Positions 37,814 through 48,837 of a stretch of 64,000 nucleotides of DNA are shown piece by piece. The notes below the pieces were generated by a model. That model saw nothing but the letters and a program-made list of their open reading frames with translations, did no database searches and was not told the DNA's origin. Position numbers and translations under genes: made by a program. Position 1 is the first letter of the stretch; every line of letters begins with the position of its first letter. The DNA is from Melieria omissa (Eukaryota > Arthropoda > Insecta > Diptera > Ulidiidae): the NCBI GenBank assembly GCA_963971225.1, contig OZ020269.1, positions 80,576,450-80,640,449 on the forward strand, written 5' to 3'.

Positions 37814-40800
37814 GAAGTACAACAATAAACAGTAAATAACTAACGATGCGATTGGCATTCTTTTAGTGCGACAAATATTTTAATTTAATGATTGGCAACG
37901 TGTCTCCTACCTTAACAAAATTAACATCTTTTTATTGAACTAGCTCGAGTGGTGACATGCGGTGCGGCAATCATACTTATGTAGCGGTTAAGTGCGTACG
38001 CTGAGCTTGTTTGCAAATATTTGAATACACGGGTTTTTGTTTTTGCCACAGGGAAAAGCATTCAACAAAGATATGTTTTCGTCAATCGTCAAACAGTTTT
38101 TCTTCCAACTAAATGTGCACTAATCATCAACATGTCATTGACTAACGATATGTATTGGTTCAAAGATTACGGCTGTACGTTAAGTCAGTACGTATGATCA
38201 ATCGAAGTACATAGTTGAATTACACGAATGGAGTTTTTGTTCGCTTATTTCGGGCTCCAAAGAAAATTTACCGACTTATCTTTATGACAGTTTTCACCCG
38301 AACGTGCAGTTCGTGGATTAGATTTACAATCAAGAAGCGCTGAGAAATGCATCTGCATTTATTTGAGTCTTTTTTTCATTTAGATACACGAAGAGCACAG
38401 CTGCATTGGCCACTGGCCTTTTTGACCGTGAAAGTGGGACGTTCGAACGTGTTTAAATTAAGTTAGTTTACATAAAGTTTATATCATTTTAATTTTAACA
38501 AAGCACATCTCGCATGATATTTTACTTGAAAATGCCAAGAGTGCGTATTTAATAACCTTTTATTTTCTTAGTTATTCACTTTGTAGAGTGCCTTTTCGGT
38601 TTTACACAGAAAATTAAGTTGCAGATAATAATTATGAGGTAGCATTTGTAGTGCCCATGGCTATGCTTGGGCTGCTTTTTATGCTTAGACAATGACGTTC
38701 AGGTATTCTACATATACATAATTATCGCACGTTATTGTAAATATAAGCAAAGTAAGTGGAGGAATACAAAAATACAATTGAACCGCAAGGGTTAGGCGCG
38801 GCCAAACAGCACAACTAGTGTTGAGAGTTCAATAAAAATGTGTGGCGCTTTTCATTGATGACTTGACGTTTTCCAATCATTTAGAGTGAATGTGTTTGCC
38901 TGTTTCTTTTTTAAAACCAAATTTGCATACTTTCAGTTAGAAGCGTTTAGAATGCCTCTTCCATTACCTACTTTATAAGTGTAGGCTTTCATTACTTCTA
39001 TATATTTCAATCATAAATTTGACACTATATGTATGTATTCTTTATTTATGATTTTTAATAAAGGGGAAACATAAATTACGGAAGATATACAAATAAACAA
39101 AGCTGAACTCTTGGGTTCAGCAAAAAACGAATGAAAATGGTACAGACGCATTGTGGTTATTTTGTCAAAGTAGTAAAGAAAGTAAGTATGAGATGTCATA
39201 AGTGGTATAATGTTATATTTAATGTGTGTGAAACTTTATATAGGTGCGGTGGCGGACAAAGCTTATATGCCGCCCGAGGCAAATTGTCAGAGTGTCGCAC
39301 TAATTTTCTTTATTAAAATACTTACGAAAATTATGAACCACGTGTGATCCGTCTAAATTCATGTTTCTGCTTACAAATCGATCGATATTCAAAATTATAA
39401 TAACATGTTGGAATATTTATATGAATGCAAATTAAAGCCAATATTTTCTGAAATTTGGCGCACATTTCAGCCCTAGGCGTTTGCCTCAAGTCTAGTACTT
39501 TGACTACCGAAAAAAATTTGTTTTTCTCTATATTTGGTGTCGGCTGAGTCAAGATTCGGACCCACTTTATTAGATTAATGATCCAATTTTTCAGCTGAGT
39601 GTTTAAACTCACGACCACACTTGAGGTCGAAGTTGCAGACGAATGAGCGGTAAAATACACATTTTGCGTTGGTACCAACTCACCAAATCATTCTGCTGCA
39701 ACTGAAACACGTTTCGCAGTTTTGTATCCACTTTAAGAAATAAACATTTTTGCAAATGCAATTTTTGTGATCCCTTTAAAACGCATTAGTCTTAAACAAA
39801 TCTGGTAACACTACTGCATAGTAATATATAGTATATACAATATATACGCGTGCGCGCTGAAATTTGTAAAATACGTATGATTTCGATCGGGTGGACACTA
39901 CTGGACTTTATCATTTGCTACTAAACAGTGCCGGCAATAGTACTAGTAAAGGTACTAAAGCACTTTTTGGCGCATTCACGCAGTAGTTTTGTAAATTAGG
40001 TGACTTTGGCGGCGTTGACAAGCTAGTTATTAAAGTACATAGTTTTAAGGGAATCAGTTGGCTTAATGCTCTCCAGTAAGCGGTTAATTCAGACTTCATT
40101 TGCAGCGCTTAATCGGACTAGGGCTGTTTTTTTTCTTTGACACCCGTTATTGTGCGAAGCCAAACTTTATGGGCTAAAGTGATTTAGATGAAATTTCAGC
40201 GAAGCTTAGAGGTTTCACTAAACACCAAAATGTTCGCGGAACCAAAACCATTGTTGCTTCTTTTCGTAGAATCCCAACGTGCGGCTGCAGGTAAAAATAC
40301 TGAGAAACCGAGCGCCGAACCTAGACAAAACAAGGACGCCTGGAACTAAAGTGAAAGCCATAAAAGAAAGAATCGGTAAGACAAATTTCAAGCTGTCGCT
40401 TGAATTTGATTAGCAGATTTTCGCGCTCAGCCTTACTCCGAAACGTGACCATAAAAATTAATATGTTGGCCGAATAAGGGCTTCGGGCAGCTAAGTGCCC
40501 ATTTTATTGACGATCTGTCATAAACTGACAAGGTTTGGTGCGGTAATTCAAAAACACAGATTCCGAGTACAATTGAACATAGGATCCTGGAAAATTTAAC
40601 ATAACTCGCGCTTCTCTAAAGTTATTTTATTTTAATTAAATAATCGTAAACGTATATAAAACGATGTAATGGAAAAACAAATCAATCAAACATTTGCGCT
40701 TAGTGGTATTTATTTATTTCGTCAACAGTATAATCAGCTAACTGTAAAAATTAGTGCAGTGCTGCAACACAACTACGTTTTACAGTTGTCATGTAAATGT

Positions 40801-41661
40801 GGCGACATCCCGTAAGAGGGCAATGAACTTTGCAGAACTGTTTCGAATTACTGTAAGCATGTTTTCGTTGCGCTCATTTGCTGAGGTGTGCAATGCGAAC
40901 ATAACTATGGAGTACAGCATTAATACAAATATACAATACATAAAAAGCAACAAGCGTATTTATTGGAACTTGAAGTATATTTTGTTTAAAAGACTTGACC
41001 TTATGGTTTTCCATATGATTATCCATTTTGCACCTGAGGGCACTGCAACGACACTACGTGTCAGTGGAGCCTTCAAAGCAGTTTTAATGTTTGCCACCTG
41101 CGAATGATTTCAATTAAATTATATTGGCAAATTAGTATTGAACGCGTCTACTCATTTGAAAACAAAACAACTGTACCTTACAATCTGTAATTTTTCGTCT
41201 GTTATATTTTCTTTTAGGTTAGTGAGTTTGATTTAATTCGTTAGGCACTTGGGAATTTTCAATTGCGATTACTTGTAAGGGATTTGTTTGATAAGCAATA
41301 AATTCGCAGAAAAACAATCCACTTACAACTAAATTTAATTTGTTTATAGCTTTTTGGCAGTCTTGTTGATAATCAGAATACATATTTGTCGATTAAAGTC
41401 TAATTTAGGAACTGCTATAGGCAGAAGTTTTAAGTCGCAGTAATGGCAAATCATTCCTTTAGTAAGAAACAGTAAGACACAGTACTGAAAAATGTAAAAA
41501 CATTTTGTTATTCGACGATTACTGTACAGAGTGCCGCACGTTTGTACGGTTTAATACAAACATGGCGCGCATTTGAGGTATTTACGCGGAACGATTTGGA
41601 AGCGAGGCGCAGAAAATCCTGTCAACAGTTAGAGTTCAAGGACGTTTTAAAGTGCGCGGCG
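37814..41661. other. Intergenic; no gene seen
   Basis: Several short frames and decayed repeats, none convincing. Around 40260-40380 the frame RTPGTKVKAIKERIGK resembles the DNA-binding region of a Tc1/Tc3 transposase, but stops follow at once. The last few hundred bases are the likely upstream regulatory DNA of the microRNA cluster. Confidence 0.45.
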
Positions 41662-41668
41662 CAGGTAG
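41662..41668 (+). promoter_or_regulatory. CAGGTAG (Zelda/TAGteam) site upstream of the mir-309 cluster
   Basis: CAGGTAG is the optimal binding heptamer of the pioneer factor Zelda, which switches on the first zygotic genes, including the Drosophila miR-309 cluster. It lies 72 bp upstream of a TATA box and about 240 bp upstream of the first hairpin. A related TAGGTAC is at 41704. One heptamer can occur by chance; the position is what makes it persuasive. Confidence 0.7.
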
Positions 41669-41733
41669 GGCACCGAAAGTATTGTAACTGACTAATTGCA
41701 CTTAGGTACAGTGCACTTGCGCGCCATGTCAAG

Positions 41734-41741
41734 TATAAATA
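41734..41741 (+). promoter_or_regulatory. TATA box of the primary microRNA transcript
   Basis: TATAAATA, with a candidate initiator (TTCAAGT) 36 bp downstream near 41770. It sits between the CAGGTAG site and the first hairpin, as expected for a strong early zygotic promoter. Confidence 0.65.
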
Positions 41742-41905
41742 GTTGAGCCGAGTACGCGCAGGGTGATAGTTCAAGTAGAAAGTGCGGGTGAGCCGGCTGT
41801 CATGCTGCGCGCATGATAGCGGCCGCTGGCGATGCACTATAGTTGGTGTTTAGTGCTTGGTGGTCAGTGCAAATGGCTTTGAAGAGCAGTTAGGCGGTTT
41901 TTTGA

Positions 41906-42025
41906 ATTATACGGCAAACTTTGTCCAGTATTGATGTTCTTCCTCGCTAAACGGCGATCGTGTGGCGAGGAAAATTGTGCCCAACAACCAGTTTAACCAT
42001 CACTGGGTGAAGTTTGTCTTATAAT
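41906..42025 (+). ncRNA. mir-309: microRNA mir-309 precursor
   Basis: The mature arm, about 42000-42021 (TCACTGGGTGAAGTTTGTC...), has the seed CACTGGG of miR-309/miR-3 and differs from Drosophila miR-309 at few positions. The 5' arm at 41906-41936 (CAAACTTTGTCCAGTATTGA) pairs with it, and outer ATTAT/ATAAT ends extend the stem. The loop is unusually long (about 65 nt) and contains its own stem (CTTCCTCGC with GCGAGGAA). It is the first member of the cluster, as in Drosophila. Confidence 0.88.
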
Positions 42026-42100
42026 GTCTCAAGTAGCGAACGGAATGTGTCACCGTGGAGCTGAAACTGCAGTTGCGAAGCAGGAGTGACGATTGGCGTG

Positions 42101-42186
42101 CTGTCGGCTGTTGAGGCTCATTTTGCTCAGTTTGCTGTATCCAAATGACGTCACCACTGGGCAAAGTGTGTCTCGAGATCTGGCAG
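42101..42186 (+). ncRNA. mir-3: microRNA mir-3 precursor
   Basis: The 3' arm at about 42154-42175 (CACTGGGCAAAGTGTGTCTC) matches Drosophila miR-3 except for the first base and the last. The 5' arm GAGGCTCATTTTGCTCAGTTT at 42112-42133 pairs with it. Same seed as mir-309. Confidence 0.92.
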
Positions 42187-42236
42187 AGAAGCGACGAAAT
42201 TCGCACAGAGTGGATGCGCTTATTTGTTCGCGCAAC

Positions 42237-42335
42237 GGAAATTTTAAAATTAAACAGCGATTGTCGGCTTAGTCGCTTGTAGGAATTCGTCAACAAAGTG
42301 ACTAGACCGAACACTCGTGCTATAATTTTAAAATG
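42237..42335 (+). ncRNA. mir-286: microRNA mir-286 precursor
   Basis: The 3' arm at 42299-42321 (TGACTAGACCGAACACTCGT...) matches Drosophila miR-286 over its full length. The stem is closed by TTTTAAAATTA at the 5' base and TATAATTTTAAAA at the 3' base. Confidence 0.95.
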
Positions 42336-42399
42336 AACACAACGCGCGAGCCGACAGGATATGTGCGACGACGGACTCGCTTGCGAGCAGTGCCAGTGC

Positions 42400-42479
42400 A
42401 ACAATTAACTTCTTTGGTGGTCTAGCCTTAAGTGATCTGTTTTCTCATAAAGCTAGACAACCATTGAAGCTCGTTGTGT
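42400..42479 (+). ncRNA. mir-4: microRNA mir-4 precursor
   Basis: The 3' arm at 42447-42467 (ATAAAGCTAGACAACCATTG.) is identical to Drosophila miR-4. The 5' arm (GGTGGTCTAGCCTTA) and outer CAACAATT/GTTGTG ends complete the hairpin. Confidence 0.95.
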
Positions 42480-42545
42480 CGAAATCGTCAACCGAGCCAA
42501 CAACCGTGTCCGCGCGGCAGCTGCGCGAATGGCCGCTTTCGTAGA

Positions 42546-42630
42546 GATTAATTCGATTAAAGGAACGATCGTTGTGATATGTGTTGATTGGGAATATATC
42601 ACAGTGATTTTCCTTTATATTGCGCTAATC
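42546..42630 (+). ncRNA. mir-5: microRNA mir-5 precursor
   Basis: The 5' arm at 42559-42581 (AAAGGAACGATCGTTGTGAT...) is identical to Drosophila miR-5. The 3' arm begins TATCACAGTGATTTTCC at 42597, and the base is closed by GATTAATTCG/GCGCTAATC. The 3' arm carries the miR-6 seed, so mir-5 and mir-6 look like paralogues that use opposite arms. Confidence 0.95.
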
Positions 42631-42688
42631 GTCGTTGCGTCCGCTCAGTAGAACAACAGTGAGTGAGTGTGTTCGGGTCTGTCAATTA

Positions 42689-42762
42689 AGTAAGGGGAAC
42701 AGCTGCTCTGATGTATTTGTTCAGGGCATCTTTATATCACAGTGGCTGTTCTTTTTACTGAA
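42689..42762 (+). ncRNA. mir-6-1: microRNA mir-6 precursor, copy 1
   Basis: The 3' arm at 42735-42756 (TATCACAGTGGCTGTTCTTT..) is identical to Drosophila miR-6. The 5' arm GGGGAACAGCTGCTCTGATGTA pairs with it around a short loop. Confidence 0.95.
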
Positions 42763-42842
42763 ATCGGCATCTCAAGTGCGTTGGTGGTTTTCCTCAGTTT
42801 TCGGGCGCAAGCTGGATTTTTCGCTAGCATTAACGTCAGTGC

Positions 42843-42928
42843 TGTTAACAAGTGAAGGGAACCGTCTTTGTGATGTATCATTCAATGTCGTATTATATCA
42901 CAGTGGCTGTTCTTTTTGTTTTAACAGC
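42843..42928 (+). ncRNA. mir-6-2: microRNA mir-6 precursor, copy 2
   Basis: Second identical miR-6 mature sequence at 42896-42917. The 5' arm GAAGGGAACCGTCTTTGTGATG has diverged from copy 1 but still pairs, and the base is closed by CTGTTAACA/TTTTAACAG. I find no third copy downstream, whereas Drosophila melanogaster has three. Confidence 0.95.
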
Positions 42929-44684
42929 GCCATCAACATGTCTGCACATTTAATTTTGCTTAAATTTGATCGAAACTTAAATTGAACTTTTATTTCTCTT
43001 AAGGCCTTATTTCTTTTTAGCATATCCTATGGAACAGTTGTCTAAAGCTGTACAATGTTTTCTACATAAACATGTCTGGCAACAAAAATTTTGCTATGCT
43101 ATTGTGTTTGCAACACGAGAAGTGGTTTCTTTAAAAAAAAGTTGAGCTGCAATTCTTGTAACATAGTCACAAAAGAAGAAAAACGTATTCATACAAGAGT
43201 TTTGCGATAAGTTGTTTAATTTAAGCTTTAACCTTTTTACCATGTTCAGGGAATGGTTCATATATATGCACGAACATTATTATTATTTCGACCTATAGTT
43301 CTCAACTTTTTCTGGGCCAAAAAGTTATTGTAAGTAGTTGTGAGGTGTAGAAGCAATGTGTGCTCGAGAGAAGTATTTTAAAGAACGAAGAAAAATTCTA
43401 TTTAACTTTAAAGTGCACATTTACAGCTACAACGTTGCTTGTTGCATTACTAAAGATCATAAAATATTTGTGCAAAAGAATAAAATGTTAAAATACCTAA
43501 AAAGATTTAATGTTTTACATAAAAAATGAAACACAATTGATTGAATATTTTTAGTTGATAATGTCTACGAACCTTTTAAAGGAAACTAAAGGGTTAAGGT
43601 TATTTAATCCCGAAATACCAGTCATACTTTGCAACTGTATCATGGAATGTTAGTCGTTAATAGACCTGCCTTCTTAATTTGAGGTATCATTTCGAAGACC
43701 CACATCCTTGAGAAGTGCGTTAAGTTTCACCTGGTCGTACTTAATTTATTTACTATTAAACATTCGAGCATTCAATCATTTGGTTTTGGTTTTGTATACT
43801 TTGACAAAAGTCACATTTTGTTATTTGGAAATATATATATACTCTTTTCAAATTACTTTTAAAACGTCTTATTTTTAATATATTTACAATATGGAGGGTG
43901 AGTCAGTGAAAAATCTGTGGTCGAAAGCAGTAATCGCTTACGTTCATAAGTTCTTAAATGAGCAGTATGCTTCAAAAGTACATGCTAGTACCCTTAATTC
44001 AATGATGTCTTAAGCGACTTGAGCGTTTATCGTTTTTGACCACAGAACAAATACATAATTGTAGTCAAGTTTGTACATTTGTGCCGGGTTAACGAAGCAC
44101 TTGAATAGAGCTCCACATTTGTCTTTTGTGTGGTTTATCTGATTTGTTGTTTATTTGCCATCGGCTTTAAGGTGAAATCGGCCCATTTTATATACATACA
44201 TATAAATATATATATATATTATTTGGAATAATTTAAACTCCATACATATGTAGGTACTAATATGGCAATGTGCTATCAGTGTTGTGCTCTTGGGAAAAAC
44301 TTACAAAGTCCCAGCCATAGCAATGCATTTCTATGTCTCTCCTATGCTATTTCGTGATTGTCCCAATTTCTAATATTTGTCTACCCTCGTGCATTCCACG
44401 AATGTAATGAATTGTCAGCCCCATACTTTTGCTTAAAGTTTGTCCGCCTGTCGTTCATGGTTAATGGCCATATTGATTTTTATATCAAAGTGCTAAGTGC
44501 TGTTATTGATGTGCGTGCGAAAAGCCGACGCGTGCGTGTCCGTGTCTATAAGGTTTGCATGCAGCCTACTGCCTCCCAACGACCCATGTTTCTTTGCGCT
44601 GTCTACGTGGGTCCGTGGTCACGCAGTGTTTCCAGGCATTTCACGGCGTGCGCTCAGTCGAGTTCTGAGGTTTTGCCAGAAAAT
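42929..44684. other. Downstream of the microRNA cluster; no gene seen
   Basis: The primary microRNA transcript probably ends here, but I cannot choose a site. It contains an AT dinucleotide run near 44205 and no supported exon. Confidence 0.5.
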
Positions 44685-45756
44685 ATGTTTTCAAAAAGGT
44701 TAACGAAAGTTGATCGGGAACGCATACGCGCGCAGCGACAAGAAGCACAGCTCATTATTGCCAGGGCAAAGGAAAGAAGTAAGGTTTCCCGACGCCCAAT
44801 CTTTCACTGAAAAATCGTTTTCCCATCGAGGTGTATTTGTAACATATTTTCCCTCTGCGTTTCTCGCTCAGGATTCGAGTATGTGGTTAATCCCCCAGTA
44901 ATTCCGAAGGTGGCGTTCGGCTCGGGCTTGCACCGTGAAACGCTTCCCAGAACCGGCCCAAGCATGACGTCCTTCATGCGGAGAAATCAAGGCGAAGTGC
45001 GCGATTACCCAGGGCCGTTCGAGCACGTCTTCAGGCGTCGCCTCTGCAAGGTATGTTGATGTTGTGATATCGAGAGCTTCCATTATGCAACTCTGCTTCA
45101 GTATCATGCGAAAATGCGTTCTTCCATGTTTGCGAGTAAAACTCCACGCATACCGGAAATAACGGATTCGAGGCTTCCTCCTGGCGCTTATGATGTAGAG
45201 GTGCGCAAACAACCCAAAAGCACGGTCCAACCTTTTAGTTTAGGTTCGCCAGCGCCGAAGTGCACGTTTTTAACACCCGGGTAAGAGAAAGGCATCGTCG
45301 CGTTCGTACTTTGGCAAAATTACATCTACGGTTACCCTTAGTCCGCCAACGTATCCCTATCACAAGCCGTACCCGAAATACAAGCTGTCCAATGCTTTTG
45401 GGAGCAAGCGCGTCATCTGGCCTGCTGTTGCTGTGTTTTGCACGCCGAACAATACCGCCAAATGCTACAAGTGCGGCGGCACGCCCATCGGCGACTACTG
45501 GCATAACTTCTCCACCAACACGGACATGTGCCGGCCGTGCATGAACAAGGAGCAGCAAGTCCTGAAGAATTGCGCCACCGACGTCTTCCAGCGCATGCTC
45601 ATGCGGCGCGACCTGCAGCAGTTTAAGCCGGCGCGCTATTGCGGCTTTTTCCACAATCACAACGGCACGAGTGCGGCGTTGCAGATAATGTCGACGAAAA
45701 CGTTGCGCTACAAAATCAAAAAAGAGAATTACTTGTTCTTGTTTGACAAACGCTAG
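44685..45756 (+). CDS. PG-rich (SHIPPO-like) protein with C-terminal four-Cys zinc motif, 288 aa
   Basis: Four exons with matching phases: 44685-44778, 44872-45050, 45102-45280, 45342-45756. The N-terminus is a charged helix (RLTKVDRERIRAQRQEAQLI). The middle has spaced proline-glycine motifs (RDYPGPFEHVF, RLPPGAYDVE, FLTPGPPTYPYH) like the sperm-tail PG-rich (SHIPPO) repeats of axoneme-associated proteins. The C-terminal part carries C192-x2-C195-x18-C214-x2-C217 (CYKCGG...CRPC), a likely zinc ribbon, then a basic tail. A role in sperm or cilia is an inference from the repeats; no specific orthologue is recognised. The first ATG with good context after the upstream region was chosen. AATAAA lies at 46231. 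Confidence 0.8.
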
Positions 45757-45816
45757 CTGCACTGTCCCTGCAGCTGAGTTCAGTTGTTCCTTGGCCCCGC
45801 CCTTAGAATTGTCAAA

Positions 45817-45981
45817 ATGGTCAACTTTGCAGGCAGATTACTGGAAACAACTCAAGCTCCTTGGACTTGCAGACAACATCGGTGGAGAAAATGGTTTTAC
45901 GACAGTGAGAATGAAGAGGAAGAGTGCGATTTGACAGCCGATTTTTGCAGATATTCCTTTATAATTTTCTTTTTTTTCTAA
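45817..45981 (+). CDS. Possible small ORF (54 aa) in the 3' flank of the 44.7 kb gene
   Basis: ATG in an excellent context (CAAAATGG) opens MVNFAGRLLETTQAPWTCRQ, then a basic segment (HRWRKWFYD) and an acidic patch (SENEEEE). It ends in a hydrophobic run. The composition is not random-looking, and it starts 60 nt after the upstream stop, so a second cistron or an unannotated small gene is possible. I recognise no family. Confidence 0.3.
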   Translation: MVNFAGRLLETTQAPWTCRQHRWRKWFYDSENEEEECDLTADFCRYSFIIFFFF

Positions 45982-46230
45982 ATTTTAAGCCTCTAACTCG
46001 ACGGATCCAACAAGCCACTATGCACACATACGATGTATAATATTTGATGGATATTCCGATAAATTAGTCTATGCGACGAGTACCTAATTTAGACAACAGT
46101 TGGTTCTAGTTTCATTCATATTAGTTGTAGGCTGCCAGTGACAAGCAAGCAACATTTTTACATATATAGTAATTGATTAGAATTCAGCTGCATCACAACT
46201 TTTACACGCATCATACAACAATATATTTTC

Positions 46231-46236
46231 AATAAA
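46231..46236 (+). terminator. Poly(A) signal of the 44.7 kb gene
   Basis: AATAAA 475 nt downstream of the stop codon; another AATAAA follows near 46280. Confidence 0.5.
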
Positions 46237-46309
46237 TATTGAGGTTATAACGCAGAAATGTTCCTGCAGTAAAAGAATTAATAAAACGCTTAATAATAAA
46301 AAGTCTTTT

Positions 46310-46560
46310 TTATTTTCCACGGATAGGCCCTCTAGGGTCCCTGGCGGTAATAGATGGAGTTTGTTAGCGTTAAAAGCTAGTGATGTAATGATCTGATATG
46401 ATCGGGATAAATCTAGCTATAGCAGTACAGTAGCACACAATGTGCTCCAAGATTTCTTTGTTTGCTTTGTTCTTTACAATTAATTTATTCTTCAAGAAGG
46501 CTTAAAAATTTAATATATCCGGCGCCCAGCTTTTCTAGATCAATTCGTGGAATATTTTGG
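46310..46560 (+). repeat. Dispersed repeat copy (paired with 17260-17735)
   Basis: Colinear, diverged match to the repeat in the cnn intron (GGTCC..GGCGGTA.TAGATGGAGTT, TCTAGCTATAGCAG, ATCCGGCGCC). Unknown superfamily. Confidence 0.4.
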
Positions 46561-48837
46561 TTCTTTGAAAGTTACAATTCTACTGGTGTATTGATTACAA
46601 AATCATTCAAAGAGAATTTGTAAATCCTATTGCAGACTACTTATATTGGAAACTTTTCAAATACACGTATGCAAAAATTTGAAATATTTAATAAATAATT
46701 AATATAAAATAAATAATTTTCAAAAAGTAAATGAGCAAACATTTTCGTTTTCGTTTTGAATTTAAGTTTAAAATATCCAAATATAGTTGTGACACTCTCC
46801 CACAAAAAGAAAAAATAATATTGAAACATGTATTTTCATAGTCGCTTCTCGATAAAAAAATTTATACTAAATACTAGTAAAAAGTCTGGATTTAGTATAC
46901 ACAGTTTCTAAAAACTATGTTTGAAGATAATTGAGATAATTTCTGAATCATTTTGATTTGAAGATATGCACATATCCGCCTTGAGGCGGACCTATGCATT
47001 TGAGGGTTAAATTAATTGATACTCATTCAATACACAGACTGCGAATTCCGGTAGATTTATGAAACTGTAACTTTTCCTGGGCAAAAGTTTATTGTGCGCG
47101 AAAAGTTGTTTTTTCTATATTTTACTACAGCCAGGGCTTGAACTCCCAGTTCTACAATCCAAATGATTCGCTCTTATTTCAAACCCTTTGCTTTGTACAC
47201 TCATTGAATTTTTTGCATATTTCGCTTATTTTATATTTTGTGTTAAAAAACCGAAAACTCTAAAGATTTTCCACTCTGTCGTTGGTATTAAAAGTCTTAA
47301 ATGGTTTTAAAAGAGCTGCGCTTGTTGAAGACTGAAATAATTAAACTTGCATGAACAACGCTGCCCCACCATTAAAGCGCTCCGCTTAATGCAAATTTCG
47401 CGCGCATAAATCACGACGCTGGTAAGTGGATTTAATTTGAATGCCAAAAAGTCAAGGAAAAATTAGTAGTAACTTCAAGCTGCTCGTGCATTTGCTGCAA
47501 TTAATATCCATCAGAAAAGAAATTAAGAATTTCAAGCGTGGCTGCATTAATTCGCCGAGAAGGCAGGAGATACAAGACGCAACGTCAGCGGGCTAACTAG
47601 CCGAGCTCGGCAAAATCACGGCGAACGGCGCTAACACTCGCCGAAAGTACGAAGTGAATAAATGGCCCCACATCATGAATTTATTATGCAGCTGCACGCA
47701 GCAGACAGCAAGTGCGTAGTCCGGTGCACTAAGCGCGCTGTGGCTTCATCGGCCACGATTGTGCACCTTACCGAGCCGTGGCCAAATACACTTTTTGCGT
47801 CTGCACCGCTGCAACGGTTGCCTCTGTTTTTGCCGCCACTCACATTCTGACTTTCGCAGCCGTCGCATCCGCTGACCATTTCCTGCGCACAATTGTGCGA
47901 ATTAAGCAAATCCTAGTGGGGTATTCTGACGGGTGCCGGAAGTGTTGTTGTTGGATGAGGCACGCTTTTGTTTTCTGCCGCATGCAATGTGCGAGTGCTG
48001 TGGTTGAAAGCTGTCTGTCGGCCGTTGAAATCTGCAAGCGCCCTCATCTTCTTGCTATACATACTTCTTTTTTAGTATATCCTTATAAATTATTGCAACG
48101 ATGTGATCACAGACCGATTGAGATAAACCGAAAAAGATCCGGAACAACGATGAGTTGTGTGAAACAGATTAACAAAGACTTTATGAGACAGACTACATCA
48201 AACATTCACTCCCACTAGAGCAAAAAAAATCGGCTATGGTATACTTTTGTTAGGTGATTTATATGAGATTTTCCACGTTATCTCTCACAAATATTAACTG
48301 CTATGGTGTAACGTTATGAATATTGAAGTGTTTTAGTGGCGCAGTAATCTACCTGACATGGCCAACACAGTAATACAAATTGGCCACGCTATGGGCTATG
48401 TCAGATGAACCACTCCCATTTTAGTATAGTCATAGTTTCAGTGGCGCACACATGATTTCATTTTGGTGGGGGTTTTGCGTACAACTTTTGAACCCAATAC
48501 CATTTGAAACCATAATTTCCACCCTCAATTTTTGTATTTGGGGGGTTAAACCCCCTTTTCTCACCGTGTGCGTCATTGCATAGTTCGCATAGCATTAAAT
48601 TTCGGTATGGATTTATTACTGAATATGTAATTTCGATTTGATTTATTTTGCTTCGCTATTGTCTCTTATGTAAAGAGGAACTGCAAAATTCATTTATGTA
48701 AATAATTTAAATGAGTGTGAATGTGAATTGCTTAAAAACTCACTCTGCATACCTCTTGACGGTATTTTTCTACCAATAAAAAAAGTGGAAGAATAATAAT
48801 ATTTTAATAATTACTGTGTGATTCATTTTTTTGTTAA
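46561..48837. other. No gene seen
   Basis: 47540-48060 is GC-richer than its surroundings and has overlapping frames on both strands, none with splice context or a domain. The left part is AT-rich with decayed sequence. Confidence 0.45.

Noticed and set aside
40260..40380. Tc1/Tc3 transposase DNA-binding fragment (RTPGTKVKAIKERIGK)
   Set aside because: Suggestive, but only about 20 residues before stops, and no termini found; too weak to annotate as an element.
45235..45762. 175-codon minus ORF
   Set aside because: Antisense shadow of the last two exons of the PG-rich gene.
47778..48218. 146-codon ORF
   Set aside because: Overlapping open frames on both strands in a GC-rich patch, with cysteine-rich chance composition, no splice context and no family.
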